Below are positions 16,705 through 26,685 of a DNA stretch of 40,197 nt, in pieces. The translations under genes and the position numbers were made by a program. The stretch is from Actinomycetes bacterium (GTDB lineage: Bacteria; Actinomycetota; UBA4738; HRBIN12). The stretch is from assembly GCA_021155985.1 (NCBI GenBank), contig JAJNBA010000009.1, positions 1 to 40,197 on the forward strand. The letters run 5' to 3'. Position 1 is the stretch's first letter; each line of letters starts with the position of its first letter. The notes under the pieces were generated by a model. It did no database searches, had not been told where the DNA came from, and saw only the letters and a program-made list of their open reading frames with translations.

Positions 16705-17829
16705 GTGAAGTCAGCCACGACATCCCGACGATCGCTGCCGGTGGTCGCGTGCGTGGCCCTCGTGCTCGCCGGATGCACGGCGACCCTCGGGGACACGGCG
16801 TCGCCTCCCGCGACGACGTCGCCGGCCCCGCGGCTGCACCTCGGGAAAGAACCCTACGCCGCGGTCGCGACGAGGGTCCTCCCATCCGTGGTCAACGTGA
16901 CGACGGACGTCTACGAGGCCTCGCCGACCGGCGCTCCCGAGGAGGGCCAGGGCATCGGGACCGGCTTCATCATCCGGGCGAACGGTGTCGTGGTCACCAA
17001 TTGTCACGTCGTACAGGGGGCTTCCCGGATCACGGTGTTCACGTCCGAGGACGAACCCACGCGCTACGACGCCCGCGTGATCGGTGGCGATTGCGAGCAT
17101 GACCTCGCCGTCCTGAAGGTGGACGCCGGGGGCCTCCCGACGATCCGGTTCGGAGCGAGCGCGGACCTCCGGCTCGGCCAACAGGTCGTGGCGATCGGCT
17201 ACGCGCTGGCGCTGGAGGGAGGGCCATCCGTCACGGCGGGGATCGTCTCCTCACTCGATCGGACGATCCGCGTGCAAGACCCGCGATGCACCGTGTGCGC
17301 CAACGGCGTTCGCACCTACAGCGAGGTGATCCAGACCGACGCGGCGATCAACCACGGGAACTCGGGAGGACCGCTCGTGGACATGACCGGCCGGGTCGTG
17401 GGGATCAACTCCGCCGGCAGCGACAACGCCGAGAACATCGGCTTCGCGATCGCGATCGACTCCGTGCAGCCGGCGATCGCGTCCGCGATCTCGGACCCGT
17501 TGCGAGCCACCGCGTATCTCGGCATCTCGACCAGGAGCGTGACGGCCGACCTCGCGTTCCAGATGGATCTGGCGGTGGAAAGCGGGGCGCTCGTGCTGGC
17601 CACCCTCGCGAACGGCCCCGCGGCCGAGGCGGGGATGCGTGAAGGGGACGTGATCGTCGATATCGACGGCGAAGCGATCGAGGTCGCCGAGGATCTCGGA
17701 CGCGTGTTGGACGCGCTCGCTCCGGGCGACGAGGTCGACGTCCGCGTGGTCCGCTCCGACGGAGAGGAACGCACCCACCGGGTCACCCTGGGAACGAAGC
17801 CTCTCCCCACGGAGTTCCTGGAGCCCTGA
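16705..17829 (+). CDS. HtrA/DegP-like trypsin-family serine protease with C-terminal PDZ, predicted lipoprotein
   Basis: Lipobox VLAGC; catalytic triad contexts VVTNCHVV, EHDLAVLKV, NHGNSGGPLVD; PDZ (GPAAEAGMREGDVIVDIDGEAIEVAEDLGRVL). Confidence 0.88.
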   Translation: MKSATTSRRSLPVVACVALVLAGCTATLGDTASPPATTSPAPRLHLGKEPYAAVATRVLPSVVNVTTDVYEASPTGAPEEGQGIGTGFIIRANGVVVTNCHVVQGASRITVFTSEDEPTRYDARVIGGDCEHDLAVLKVDAGGLPTIRFGASADLRLGQQVVAIGYALALEGGPSVTAGIVSSLDRTIRVQDPRCTVCANGVRTYSEVIQTDAAINHGNSGGPLVDMTGRVVGINSAGSDNAENIGFAIAIDSVQPAIASAISDPLRATAYLGISTRSVTADLAFQMDLAVESGALVLATLANGPAAEAGMREGDVIVDIDGEAIEVAEDLGRVLDALAPGDEVDVRVVRSDGEERTHRVTLGTKPLPTEFLEP

Positions 17830-17866
17830 CGGCTCGTCGACCCTCTGAGGCCGCGGCGGTCTGCGC

Positions 17867-17872
17867 TAGCCT
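17867..17872 (+). promoter_or_regulatory. Predicted -10 hexamer TAGCCT upstream of the trmI uORF
   Basis: TANNNT 6 nt before GTG 17879, the expected TSS spacing. Confidence 0.4.
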
Positions 17873-17910
17873 CTGCACGTGACGCTCACGCGCGACGACG
17901 GAGCCCGCCG

Positions 17911-18696
17911 ATGAGCGCCCCGTTCGAGGCGGGCGAGAAGGTCCTGCTGATCGATCAGCGGGATCGCACGCATCTGTTCTCGCTCCGGGCCGGCGCGACC
18001 TACCACACGCACGCCGGCACCCTGGCCCACGACGACGTGATCGGGCGGCCCGAGGGAACGCGGGTCACCACGGCCCGCGGCATGGTCTTCGCGGCGTTCC
18101 GGCCGCGGTTCGCCGATTTCGTGCTCAAGATGCCTCGCGGCGCGCAGGTCGTCTACCCGAAGGACCTCGGACCGATCGTGGTGTACGCCGACGTCTATCC
18201 CGGCGCACGCGTGCTGGAGGCGGGGACCGGCTCGGGCGCGCTGACGATCGCCCTCTGCCGAGCGGTCGGGGAGCAGGGCCGCGTCGTGTCCTACGAGCTC
18301 CGGGAGGAGCATCTGGCACAGGCTCTGGCGAACGTCGAGTCCTTCTTCGGGAAGATCCCGGACCAGCTGGAGATGCGCGCCGGCGACGTGACCGACGCGG
18401 CCGCCGGCGAGGAACGGTTCGACCGCCTGGTCCTCGATCTGGCGGAGCCCTGGGCTCCCCTCGGAGCACTCCGCGCGGTCCTGGAGCCGGGAGCCGTCCT
18501 GTGCGCCTACTTGCCCACCACGATCCAGGTCCACCAGCTCGTCCTGGCGCTGCCCCGGTCTGGCTTCCTCCACATCGAAACGTTCGAAGTGCTGAAGCGT
18601 GGGTGGCACGTCACGGAGCGGAGCGTGCGGCCGGACCATCGGATGATCGGTCACACCGGCTTCCTGACCCTGGCTCGGGTCGGACCGGAGGACTAG
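17911..18696 (+). CDS. trmI: tRNA (adenine-58-N1)-methyltransferase, TrmI family
   Basis: PKDLGPIVVYADVYPGARVLEAGTGSGALTIALCRAVGEQGRVVSYELREEH (SAM motif I); position upstream of arc as in actinobacterial Pup-proteasome loci. Confidence 0.88.
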   Translation: MSAPFEAGEKVLLIDQRDRTHLFSLRAGATYHTHAGTLAHDDVIGRPEGTRVTTARGMVFAAFRPRFADFVLKMPRGAQVVYPKDLGPIVVYADVYPGARVLEAGTGSGALTIALCRAVGEQGRVVSYELREEHLAQALANVESFFGKIPDQLEMRAGDVTDAAAGEERFDRLVLDLAEPWAPLGALRAVLEPGAVLCAYLPTTIQVHQLVLALPRSGFLHIETFEVLKRGWHVTERSVRPDHRMIGHTGFLTLARVGPED

Positions 18697-18824
18697 CATC
18701 AGGGAAGTACCCGGTTCCAGGCATCGGCCCCGTTCGCCTGGTTGCCGTATCTACTGAAAAGGACCCCCTGAGGGGTCAAGATGCTGCCAGTACCATCGAT
18801 GACTCGGGTGGGAGGTGAGAACGG

Positions 18825-20567
18825 ATGGCGGATCGCCGCGAGCAGGCCGAGCAACGTGAGAAGCAGGTCCACGAGCTGCAGACGCAGATCTCCTTCCTCG
18901 AGGAAGAGGTGGGGCTGTTGCGACGCCGCCTGACCAACGCCCCTCGCCAGGTCCAGCTCCTCGAGGAGAAGCTCATCGAGACGCGGGAGGCGCTCGCCCG
19001 CGCCACCGGGCAGAACGAGAAGCTCGCCGACGCACTGCGCGACGAGAAGCAGCGCATCGAGGCCCTCGCCGAGGAGGTCGAGAAGCTCTCCCAGCCGCCC
19101 GCCACCTTCGGGGTGTTCGTGGGGAGCAACGACGACGGATCCGTCGACGTCGTGACCGCGGGCCGGAAGTTGCGCGTGATGCCGGCCCCGGACCTCGACG
19201 CCGACAAGCTGGTGTCCGGGGCGCAGGTGATCCTGAACGACGCCCTCAACGTCGTGGAGGTGCTCGACCCCGACGGCACCGGCCAGGTGGTCAAGGTGAA
19301 AGACAAGCTCGGCACCGACCGGGCCGTGGTCGTGAGCCGGGGCGACGAGGAGCACGTGGCGTATCTGGCCGGGTCGCTCCTCGGGACCGTCGTACGCGCC
19401 GGCGACCCGGTCCTGTACGACGCGCGCTCGGGTGTGGCCACGGAGCTCCTCCCCAGGGAAGAGGTCGAGGAGCTCGTCCTGGAGGAGATCCCGGACATCA
19501 CCTACGAGGACATCGGAGGACTCGAAGGCCAGATCGAGGCGATCCGCGACGCGGTCGAGCTTCCCTTCCTCTACGCCGAGCTCTTCCAGGAGCATCAGCT
19601 CGAAGCCCCGAAGGGCGTGCTGCTCTACGGACCGCCGGGCTGCGGGAAGACGCTGATCGCCAAGGCCGTCGCCAAGTCGCTGGCGGACAAGGTGCGCGAG
19701 CGGACCGGTCGGGAGGACGCCCGCAGCTACTTCCTGAACGTGAAGGGACCGGAGCTCCTGAACAAGTACGTCGGTGAGACCGAGCGGCAGATCCGGGAGA
19801 TCTTCCAGCGCGCCAAGGAGCGAAGCGAGGAAGGGCTCCCCGTGATCGTCTTCTTCGACGAGATGGATTCGATCTTCCGCACGCGAGGGACGGGCATCAG
19901 CTCGGACGTCGAGTCGACGATCGTCCCGCAGCTGCTCTCCGAGCTCGACGGCGTCGAGACCCTCAAGAACGTGATCGTGATCGGCGCGTCCAACCGCGAG
20001 GACCTGATCGACCCCGCGATCTTGCGCCCGGGGCGCCTCGACGTGAAGATCAAGATCGAGCGACCGACCGCCGAGCAGGCCAAGGACGTCATGTCGAAGT
20101 ACCTGCATCCCGTGGTCCCGATCCATCCCGACGAGGTCGACCGGCACTCGGGTGATGTCCAGGTGGCCGTCGCCCGGATGATCGAGCGTACGGTCGAGCA
20201 GATGTACGAGCCCTCGGAGCGCAACCGGTTCCTCGAGGTCACGTACGCGTCCGGCGACAAGGAGATCCTCTACTTCAAGGACTTCAACTCGGGGGCGATG
20301 ATCGAGAACATCGTCCGCCGCGCGAAGAAGGACGCCATCAAACGGTTCCTGTCCAAGGGTGAGAAGGGCATCAAGACCGAGGACCTCCTCACGGCCATCC
20401 GGGACGAGTTCAAGGAGAACGAAGACCTCCCGAACACCACCAACCCCGACGACTGGGCGAGGATCTCGGGCAAGAAGGGCGAGCGGATCGTCTACGTCCG
20501 CACCCTGCTCGGTGACGAGGGTGACGGCCGCCAGGTCGAGCGCGTGAGTCCCGGCCAATATCTGTAG
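18825..20567 (+). CDS. arc: Proteasome-associated AAA+ ATPase ARC/Mpa
   Basis: N-terminal coiled coil; Walker [16 protein letters not shown]; Walker [14 protein letters not shown]-terminal GQYL proteasome-docking tail. Confidence 0.96.
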   Translation: MADRREQAEQREKQVHELQTQISFLEEEVGLLRRRLTNAPRQVQLLEEKLIETREALARATGQNEKLADALRDEKQRIEALAEEVEKLSQPPATFGVFVGSNDDGSVDVVTAGRKLRVMPAPDLDADKLVSGAQVILNDALNVVEVLDPDGTGQVVKVKDKLGTDRAVVVSRGDEEHVAYLAGSLLGTVVRAGDPVLYDARSGVATELLPREEVEELVLEEIPDITYEDIGGLEGQIEAIRDAVELPFLYAELFQEHQLEAPKGVLLYGPPGCGKTLIAKAVAKSLADKVRERTGREDARSYFLNVKGPELLNKYVGETERQIREIFQRAKERSEEGLPVIVFFDEMDSIFRTRGTGISSDVESTIVPQLLSELDGVETLKNVIVIGASNREDLIDPAILRPGRLDVKIKIERPTAEQAKDVMSKYLHPVVPIHPDEVDRHSGDVQVAVARMIERTVEQMYEPSERNRFLEVTYASGDKEILYFKDFNSGAMIENIVRRAKKDAIKRFLSKGEKGIKTEDLLTAIRDEFKENEDLPNTTNPDDWARISGKKGERIVYVRTLLGDEGDGRQVERVSPGQYL

Positions 20568-20576
20568 GGTCGCCGG

Positions 20577-22061
20577 GTGGCCATCGCGAAGGTCCTGGGC
20601 ACCGAGACGGAGTACGGCATCGCCGCGGTCGGCGTACCGGACTTCAATCCCGTGCTCGCGTCGTCGCTGCTGATCTCGACGTTCGCAGGCTCGCTCCGGC
20701 GGATCCGTTGGGACTACGAGCAGGAGTCGCCGCTCCGCGACGCGAGGGGCTTCGAGCCGATCCCGTCACGCGAGGTCTCCGACGAGGACCTGGGGCTGGC
20801 GAACGTGATCCTTCCCAACGGGGCCCGGTACTACGTGGATCACGCGCACCCGGAGTACTCCACACCGGAGTGCCTCACACCGCGCGACCTGGTGATCCAC
20901 GACAAGGCCGGGGAGCGCATCCTCGAGCGATCGCTGGGTGAAGTCGCCACGCAGCTCCCGGACTCACCGCCCCTGCTGATCTACAAGAACAACTCGGACG
21001 GCAAGGGCAACTCCTACGGGACCCACGAGAACTACCTCGTCGATCGGCAGACCGCGTTCGCCGACATCGTGCGCGACCTGACCCCGTTCTTCGTGTCACG
21101 CCAGGTGTTCTGCGGGGCCGGGAAGCTGGGCTCCGAGGCGCCGTGGGACGAGCGGGGCCGACCGATCTACCAGCTCACGCAGCGCGCCGACTTCTTCGAG
21201 ACCGAGGTGGGTTTGGAGACCACCCTGAAGCGGCCGATCATCAACACGCGGGACGAGCCGCACGCGGACCCCGAGAAGTACCGCCGCCTGCACGTGATCA
21301 TCGGCGACGCCAACATGTGCGAGATCGCTCAGTTCCTGAAGGTGGGCACGACGGCGATCGTGCTCAAGATGATCGAGGACCGCTTCCTGCCGGACCTCTC
21401 CCTCGAGGGGCCAGTCCGAGCCTTGCACGAGATCTCTCGGGATCTCACGTGCACGGTCGAGGTCCCGCTCGCCGACGGCAGGCGATTGAACGCGGTGCAG
21501 CTCCAATGGGAGTACTTCGAGCACGCGAAGAAGTACGTCGAGCGCGAGGACGACACCCCCGATCAGCGGGACGTCCTCGACCGCTGGGAGGCGATCCTGA
21601 CCTCGCTCGAGAGCGAGCCGCTCTCGCTGCATCGCGAGCTGGATTGGGTGGCGAAGTTCCGGCTCCTCGAGGCCTATCGGGAGCGCAGTGGCTTGGACAG
21701 GGGCGATCCGAAGCTGCACGCGATCGATCTTCAGTACCACGACGTCCGACGTGAGAAGGGTCTCTACTACCGGCTCGAACGCTCGGACAAGGTCGATCGC
21801 CTGGTGGACGAGGCGGACGTCGAACGCGCCGTGATGGAGCCGCCGGAGGACACGCGGGCCTACTTCCGAGGGCGTTGCATCGGCAAGTACCCGGATGCGA
21901 TCGCGGCCGCGTCGTGGGACTCCCTGATCATCGACACCGGGGCGGAGGCGCTCCAGCGTGTCCCGATGCGAGAGCCGTTGCGTGGAACGAAGGCACACGT
22001 GGACGCGTTGCTCGATGCTTCCCATGACGCCGCCTCCCTCGTGGCCGCGCTCCAGGGGTAG
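20577..22061 (+). CDS. dop: Pup deamidase/depupylase Dop
   Basis: [81 protein letters not shown]; located upstream of pup. Confidence 0.94.
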   Translation: MAIAKVLGTETEYGIAAVGVPDFNPVLASSLLISTFAGSLRRIRWDYEQESPLRDARGFEPIPSREVSDEDLGLANVILPNGARYYVDHAHPEYSTPECLTPRDLVIHDKAGERILERSLGEVATQLPDSPPLLIYKNNSDGKGNSYGTHENYLVDRQTAFADIVRDLTPFFVSRQVFCGAGKLGSEAPWDERGRPIYQLTQRADFFETEVGLETTLKRPIINTRDEPHADPEKYRRLHVIIGDANMCEIAQFLKVGTTAIVLKMIEDRFLPDLSLEGPVRALHEISRDLTCTVEVPLADGRRLNAVQLQWEYFEHAKKYVEREDDTPDQRDVLDRWEAILTSLESEPLSLHRELDWVAKFRLLEAYRERSGLDRGDPKLHAIDLQYHDVRREKGLYYRLERSDKVDRLVDEADVERAVMEPPEDTRAYFRGRCIGKYPDAIAAASWDSLIIDTGAEALQRVPMREPLRGTKAHVDALLDASHDAASLVAALQG

Positions 22062-22098
22062 ATCGGCCGGCTCGAAGGGTCGCGCGGCGCGCGGCGGC

Positions 22099-22104
22099 TA
22101 CAAT
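22099..22104 (+). promoter_or_regulatory. Predicted -10 (TACAAT) for pup
   Basis: TACAAT followed by cgccacggaggaggaaccATG, i.e. a short 5' UTR with a strong SD. Confidence 0.45.
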
Positions 22105-22122
22105 CGCCACGGAGGAGGAACC

Positions 22123-22323
22123 ATGCCTGAACAAGAGCGCAAGCAGGTCAAGAAGAGCGGTGGCGGCGACGAGAGCGACGCCGACGCCGGCCAGGTCTCC
22201 GCGACCTCGAAGGCCGCCGAGCTCAAGGAGGAGATGGACGACATCCTCGACGAGATCGATTCGGTCCTCGAAGAGAACGCCGAAGAGTTCGTGAAGTCCT
22301 ACGTGCAGAAGGGCGGCGAGTGA
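22123..22323 (+). CDS. pup: Prokaryotic ubiquitin-like protein Pup, C-terminus GGE
   Basis: 66 aa, ELKEEMDDILDEIDSVLEENAEEFVKSYVQKGGE; SD ggaggagg; overlaps prcB. Confidence 0.97.
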   Translation: MPEQERKQVKKSGGGDESDADAGQVSATSKAAELKEEMDDILDEIDSVLEENAEEFVKSYVQKGGE

Positions 22324-23114
22324 CCGATCGGGTCGAGCTCCCGTTGTCGGGAGCCTCGTTCGGCGCCAACCCCAGCTTCGTCGAGCTCCTTCGACGTCAG
22401 CGTCCCGAGGCGCTCCCGTCGGCGCTCCAGATGAGCGGGGCCCTCGAAGTCGCCCAGGGGACGACCGTCCTCGGATTGCGGTTCGCGGACGGCATCGTCA
22501 TGGCCGGTGACCGTCGAGCCACGGCCGGCTACGCGATCGCGGACGCGAAGATGAAGAAGGTGTTCGCCGCCGACGACCTCTCCGCGATCGCGATCGCCGG
22601 GGCGGCGGGACAGGCCGTCGAGACCGTCCGTCTGTTCCAACTCGAGCTCGAGCACTACGAGAAGCTCACCGGGGATCGTCTGTCCCTGGAAGGCAAGGCG
22701 AACCGGCTCGCGCAGATGATCCGTGCCAATTTCCCGCTCGCGATGCAGGGGCTCGTGGTGGTCCCGCTCTTCGGCGGCTACGACGTCGCCAGGAGCGAGG
22801 GCCGGCTCTTCTACTACGACGCCACCGGGGGGCGCTGGGAGGAGGAGAACTATCAGGCGACCGGCTCGGGGGCGCAGCCCGCGAAGAACTCCCTGAAGAA
22901 GCGCTGGAGGCCCGGGCTGACCCACGAGGAAGCGCTCCGCGTGGCGGCCGAGGCGCTGATCGATGCGGCCGAGGACGACGTGGCGACGGGCGGCCCCGAC
23001 CTCGCCAGAGGCATCTTCCCGGTGGTCGTGACGGTGACGGCCCTGGGCGCCACGGAGTCCTCCGACGAGGACGTCGCGAGCGCCGTCCGTGCCGTACTGG
23101 AAGCGAGGTCGTAG
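22320..23114 (+). CDS. prcB: Proteasome beta subunit with propeptide
   Basis: Propeptide ending GALEVAQG followed by TTVLGLRFADGIVMAGDRRAT (catalytic Thr). Confidence 0.96.
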   Translation: MTDRVELPLSGASFGANPSFVELLRRQRPEALPSALQMSGALEVAQGTTVLGLRFADGIVMAGDRRATAGYAIADAKMKKVFAADDLSAIAIAGAAGQAVETVRLFQLELEHYEKLTGDRLSLEGKANRLAQMIRANFPLAMQGLVVVPLFGGYDVARSEGRLFYYDATGGRWEEENYQATGSGAQPAKNSLKKRWRPGLTHEEALRVAAEALIDAAEDDVATGGPDLARGIFPVVVTVTALGATESSDEDVASAVRAVLEARS

Positions 23115-23801
23115 ATGTCGTTCATGCCCTACGTCTCGCCCGATCAGCTGATGAAGGATCGGTCGGAGTACGCCCACAAGGGGATCGCGCGCGGGCGCTC
23201 CGTGATCGGCCTCGAGTTCGCCGACGGCCTCTTGTTCATCGCCGAGAACCCGAGCGCCACCCTCCACAAGATCAGCGAGATCTACGATCGGATCGCGTTC
23301 GCGGGGGTCGGGAAGTACAGCGAGTTCGAGGACCTGCGGATCGCCGGCATCCGGCTGGCGGACCTCCGCGGCTACTCCTACGGTCGGGAAGACGTGAAGG
23401 CGCGGGATCTCGCGAACGCCTACTCGCAGGCGCTGTCCACGATCTTCACGCAACAGATGAAGCCGTACGAGGTGGAGATCCTCGTGGGGGAGGTGAACGG
23501 AGAGGTCGACGGCACGTCGATCTATCACGTCCTGTTCGACGGGAGCGTGACCGACGAGCACGGGTTCGTCGCGATCGGCGGGCACGCGGACGATCTCACC
23601 GAGGAGCTGAAGGAGCGGTACAACGCCGGATGGGACCTGGCCACGGCGGTGAAGACCGCAGTGCAGGTGTTGGGCGCTCCCGACCAGCGCACGATCGAGC
23701 ACGACCACATCGAATCGGGCGTGCTCGAGCGCAGCCAGAGCCGACGTCGCAAGTTCCGCAGGCTCACGGACGACGAGATCGCCGGCTTCCTCGCCGGTTG
23801 A
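23115..23801 (+). CDS. prcA: Proteasome alpha subunit
   Basis: MPYVSPDQLMKDRSEYAHKGIARGRSVIGLEFADGLLFIAEN; immediately follows prcB. Confidence 0.95.
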   Translation: MSFMPYVSPDQLMKDRSEYAHKGIARGRSVIGLEFADGLLFIAENPSATLHKISEIYDRIAFAGVGKYSEFEDLRIAGIRLADLRGYSYGREDVKARDLANAYSQALSTIFTQQMKPYEVEILVGEVNGEVDGTSIYHVLFDGSVTDEHGFVAIGGHADDLTEELKERYNAGWDLATAVKTAVQVLGAPDQRTIEHDHIESGVLERSQSRRRKFRRLTDDEIAGFLAG

Positions 23802-23878
23802 GCGGGAAACTCCGTCGGGCCTGGCCGAAGCGACGGATCCGCATTTCGGTTCTTTCGCTGGGTGATCACGGGCTGGCC

Positions 23879-23884
23879 TAGACT
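23879..23884 (+). promoter_or_regulatory. Predicted -10 (TAGACT) for leaderless pafA
   Basis: TAGACT-cgttcc-ATG; 6-nt gap implies the TSS is at or next to the start codon. Confidence 0.45.
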
Positions 23885-23890
23885 CGTTCC

Positions 23891-25249
23891 ATGGAGCGCA
23901 GGATCTTCGGCCTCGAGAACGAGTACGGCGTGACCTGCACGTTCCGCGGGCAGCGTCGGCTGTCCCCGGATGAGGTCGCGCGCTACCTGTTCCGTCGGGT
24001 GGTGCACTGGGGCCGCTCCTCGAACGTGTTCCTCGAGAACGGGGCGCGGCTGTACCTCGATGTCGGGTCGCATCCGGAGTACGCGACGCCCGAATGCGAC
24101 GACGTCGACGAGCTCGTGGCCCACGACAAGGCGGGGGAGCGGATCCTGGAAGCGCTCCTCGGCGCGGCCGAGCTCCGGCTCCACGAGGAGGGCATCTCCG
24201 GCCAGGTGTACCTCTTCAAGAACAACACCGACTCGGCGGGCAACTCCTACGGGTGCCACGAGAACTACCTCGTGGCCAGGCACGGGGAGTTCGCTCGGAT
24301 GGCCGACGTCCTGATCCCGTACTTCGTGACCCGCCAGATCTGGTGTGGCGCAGGGAAAGTGCTGCACGGTCCGAGGGGCGCTCAGTACTGCATCTCCCAA
24401 CGGGCGGAACACATCTGGGAAGGCGTCTCCTCGGCGACGACCAGGTCTCGGCCGATCATCAACACGCGCGACGAGCCGCACGCGGACGCCGAGCGGTTCC
24501 GCCGTCTCCACGTGATCGTCGGTGATTCGAACATGAGCGAATGGACCAGCTATCTCAAGGTCGGCATCACCGACCTCGTCCTCAGGATGGTCGAGGGCAA
24601 CACGGTGATGCGCGATCTCACGCTCGAGAACCCGATCCGCGCGATCCGGGAGATCAGCCACGACACGACGGGCACGAGGAAGGTGAAGCTCGCCAACGGC
24701 AGGGAGCTCTCGGCGATCGAGATGCAGCAGGAGTACTTCGAGAAGACCTCGCGCTTCCTCGAGCGGCGGGGAACCGACGACGCATCGAAGAAGCTCCTCT
24801 ACGAGTGGGGCGAAGCACTCGAGGCACTTGCGGACGGCGTCCCGGAACGGTTGGTACGCAAGGTGGACTGGGTCACCAAGCGGATGGTGATCGAGCGGTA
24901 CATGAAGAAGCACGACCTGTCGCTCGCCTCACCGAGGGTGGCCCTGCTCGACCTCACGTACCACGACGTGAACCGAGGCAGGGGGCTGTACTACCTCCTC
25001 GAGAAGGCGGGCAAGGTGGATCGCGTCGCAGCCGAGAGCGATATCTCGAAGGCGATGCGCGAGCCGCCGCAGACGACGAGGGCGAAGTTGCGAGGCGACT
25101 TCATCCGCCAAGCCAAGGCGAAGCGTCGCGACTACACGGTCGACTGGGTGCACCTGAAGCTGAACGATCAGGCGCAGCGGACGGTGCTCTGCAAGGATCC
25201 GTTCAAGTCCGTGGACGAACGCGTGGAGCAGCTGATCGCCCACATGTGA
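23891..25249 (+). CDS. pafA: Pup ligase PafA
   Basis: [90 protein letters not shown]. Confidence 0.96.
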   Translation: MERRIFGLENEYGVTCTFRGQRRLSPDEVARYLFRRVVHWGRSSNVFLENGARLYLDVGSHPEYATPECDDVDELVAHDKAGERILEALLGAAELRLHEEGISGQVYLFKNNTDSAGNSYGCHENYLVARHGEFARMADVLIPYFVTRQIWCGAGKVLHGPRGAQYCISQRAEHIWEGVSSATTRSRPIINTRDEPHADAERFRRLHVIVGDSNMSEWTSYLKVGITDLVLRMVEGNTVMRDLTLENPIRAIREISHDTTGTRKVKLANGRELSAIEMQQEYFEKTSRFLERRGTDDASKKLLYEWGEALEALADGVPERLVRKVDWVTKRMVIERYMKKHDLSLASPRVALLDLTYHDVNRGRGLYYLLEKAGKVDRVAAESDISKAMREPPQTTRAKLRGDFIRQAKAKRRDYTVDWVHLKLNDQAQRTVLCKDPFKSVDERVEQLIAHM

Positions 25250-25533
25250 TGACGCTCCTCGAAGGGATCCTCGACCTCTTCACGATCGGTCTCCCGGAGA
25301 TCGCCGGCGAGTTCGTCTCCGGGCTGCTCCTCCGGTTCCGTCGGGGTCACTGGCAGCCTATCGCGATAGGGCAGCGCCGGAGGGCTGAGGACGCGGTGCG
25401 GCGGCTTCGTCGCAACCGCATCGCGGCCTGGGTCCATCCGGCGAAGGGCCGGGGGTACGAGGTGATCGTCCGGATACGGGAGGCCGACGTGGCCAGAGCG
25501 CCCCTGAACGCGCCGAGCTCCGGCCGACCCTGA
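25249..25533 (+). CDS. Small uncharacterised protein translationally coupled to pafA
   Basis: 94-aa [44 protein letters not shown]...; TGATG overlap with the pafA stop. Confidence 0.5.
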   Translation: MTLLEGILDLFTIGLPEIAGEFVSGLLLRFRRGHWQPIAIGQRRRAEDAVRRLRRNRIAAWVHPAKGRGYEVIVRIREADVARAPLNAPSSGRP

Positions 25534-25544
25534 GCGTCCAGCCC

Positions 25545-26639
25545 TTACTGGACGAGGTCCCGCCAGCGGCGGTTGTCGGCGGCCAGCCGGCCGGCGAGGA
25601 CACCGGCCGCCCCCGCCGCGAGGAAGAACGCGGGATCGTCGTCGATCCCGCGTCCCATCGAACGCGCATCGAGGTCGCGGGCGCGGAGCTCCTCCAGAGC
25701 AGGCTGTCCATCCACCTCGACGAGCTGGTGGGTCTCCTCCAGCCTCCGCGAGCGGAGCGACCCCCGGACCGCGGCTCGTTGCGCCTCGTCCTCCAGCACG
25801 GGCACCGGGACGTTGACGTCGACCTTGCAGACGTCGGCGAGGATCGTCAGCGAGTGATGGGAGACAGCCCGGTGGCGCTCGCGCTCGTCGGCGAAGCTCA
25901 CGCGGAGCGCGGGGATCGGCCGCCCGCCCAACGTCGCGGCGGCCATCAGCGCGTGGCCGCTCGCGAGCGCACTCACGCCCCACGTCGTGTCGGTTCCCAG
26001 GTTCCCCGGACCGTCGGCGACCACGATCACCTCGGCCTCGAGGAGCTCCTTCGCAGCGAGCAGTCCCGACCAGACCGTGACCGCTTCGAGCTCGCCCCCG
26101 AAGGCTTGCCCGCACGTGATCCAGCCATCGAGCAAACCGACGCCGCTGAGCTCGGCGACGAGCCGGGAGAACCCGCCGGGGAGGGCCGCGCCATCCGTCA
26201 TCAGGTAGACGACCCGTGCGTTCGACGCGCGCTTCGCGCCCGCCGCGATCGGCGCGATCATGGAGTGCAGCGGCGCGCAGACCACCGGCGTCTGGGCGAG
26301 ACCCTGAGACTCCTCCAGGAGCGCCGCGTGGGACTCCTCGACGCTCGCGACCGCCGTCTGGAGGGGGGTGTACCTGGCCTTCATCACGTGGCCGGGCGGC
26401 GTCTCCGAGGCCGGCACCCGCCCCTCGACCGCGATGACCAGATGCACACCACCCGTCCCCAGTCCGAGATCCACCGCCGTGGTGTTGAGGATGACGGCGT
26501 CCCCCGGCAGCACGTCGCCGCTCATCGCGGGGAACGCAACCGCGGGCTCCACCGCACCCGCGATCTCGACCTGGAGCTCCTGGGCCCCTCGCCGGGTCGC
26601 CGTGACGCCGAGGACGACCCCTCGGCGGATGTGGATCAC
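25545..26639 (-). CDS. DUF3866-like protein
   Basis: GTG start at 26639 (VIHIRRGVVLGVTATRRGAQELQVEI); GDAVILNTTAVDLGLGTGGVHLVIAV and PPGHVMKARYTPLQ, recalled as DUF3866 hallmarks. The tracked ORF extends further upstream, but that part overlaps pafB. Confidence 0.65.
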   Translation of the reverse strand: MIHIRRGVVLGVTATRRGAQELQVEIAGAVEPAVAFPAMSGDVLPGDAVILNTTAVDLGLGTGGVHLVIAVEGRVPASETPPGHVMKARYTPLQTAVASVEESHAALLEESQGLAQTPVVCAPLHSMIAPIAAGAKRASNARVVYLMTDGAALPGGFSRLVAELSGVGLLDGWITCGQAFGGELEAVTVWSGLLAAKELLEAEVIVVADGPGNLGTDTTWGVSALASGHALMAAATLGGRPIPALRVSFADERERHRAVSHHSLTILADVCKVDVNVPVPVLEDEAQRAAVRGSLRSRRLEETHQLVEVDGQPALEELRARDLDARSMGRGIDDDPAFFLAAGAAGVLAGRLAADNRRWRDLVQ

Positions 26640-26670
26640 GGGTCGCTCCGGTCGCAGAGCACGTCGCCGA

Positions 26671-26676
26671 TATGAT
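26671..26676 (+). promoter_or_regulatory. Predicted -10 (TATGAT) for pafB
   Basis: TATGAT-gccgcaacc-ATG. Confidence 0.4.
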
Positions 26677-26685
26677 GCCGCAACC

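Noticed and set aside
18776-18930. u[18 protein letters not shown]... upstream of arc
   Set aside because: Runs about 50 codons out of frame into arc with no ATGA-type junction; likely a chance frame.
18699-20558. 619-aa minus-strand ORF opposite arc
   Set aside because: Shadow frame of the arc gene; no recognisable motif.
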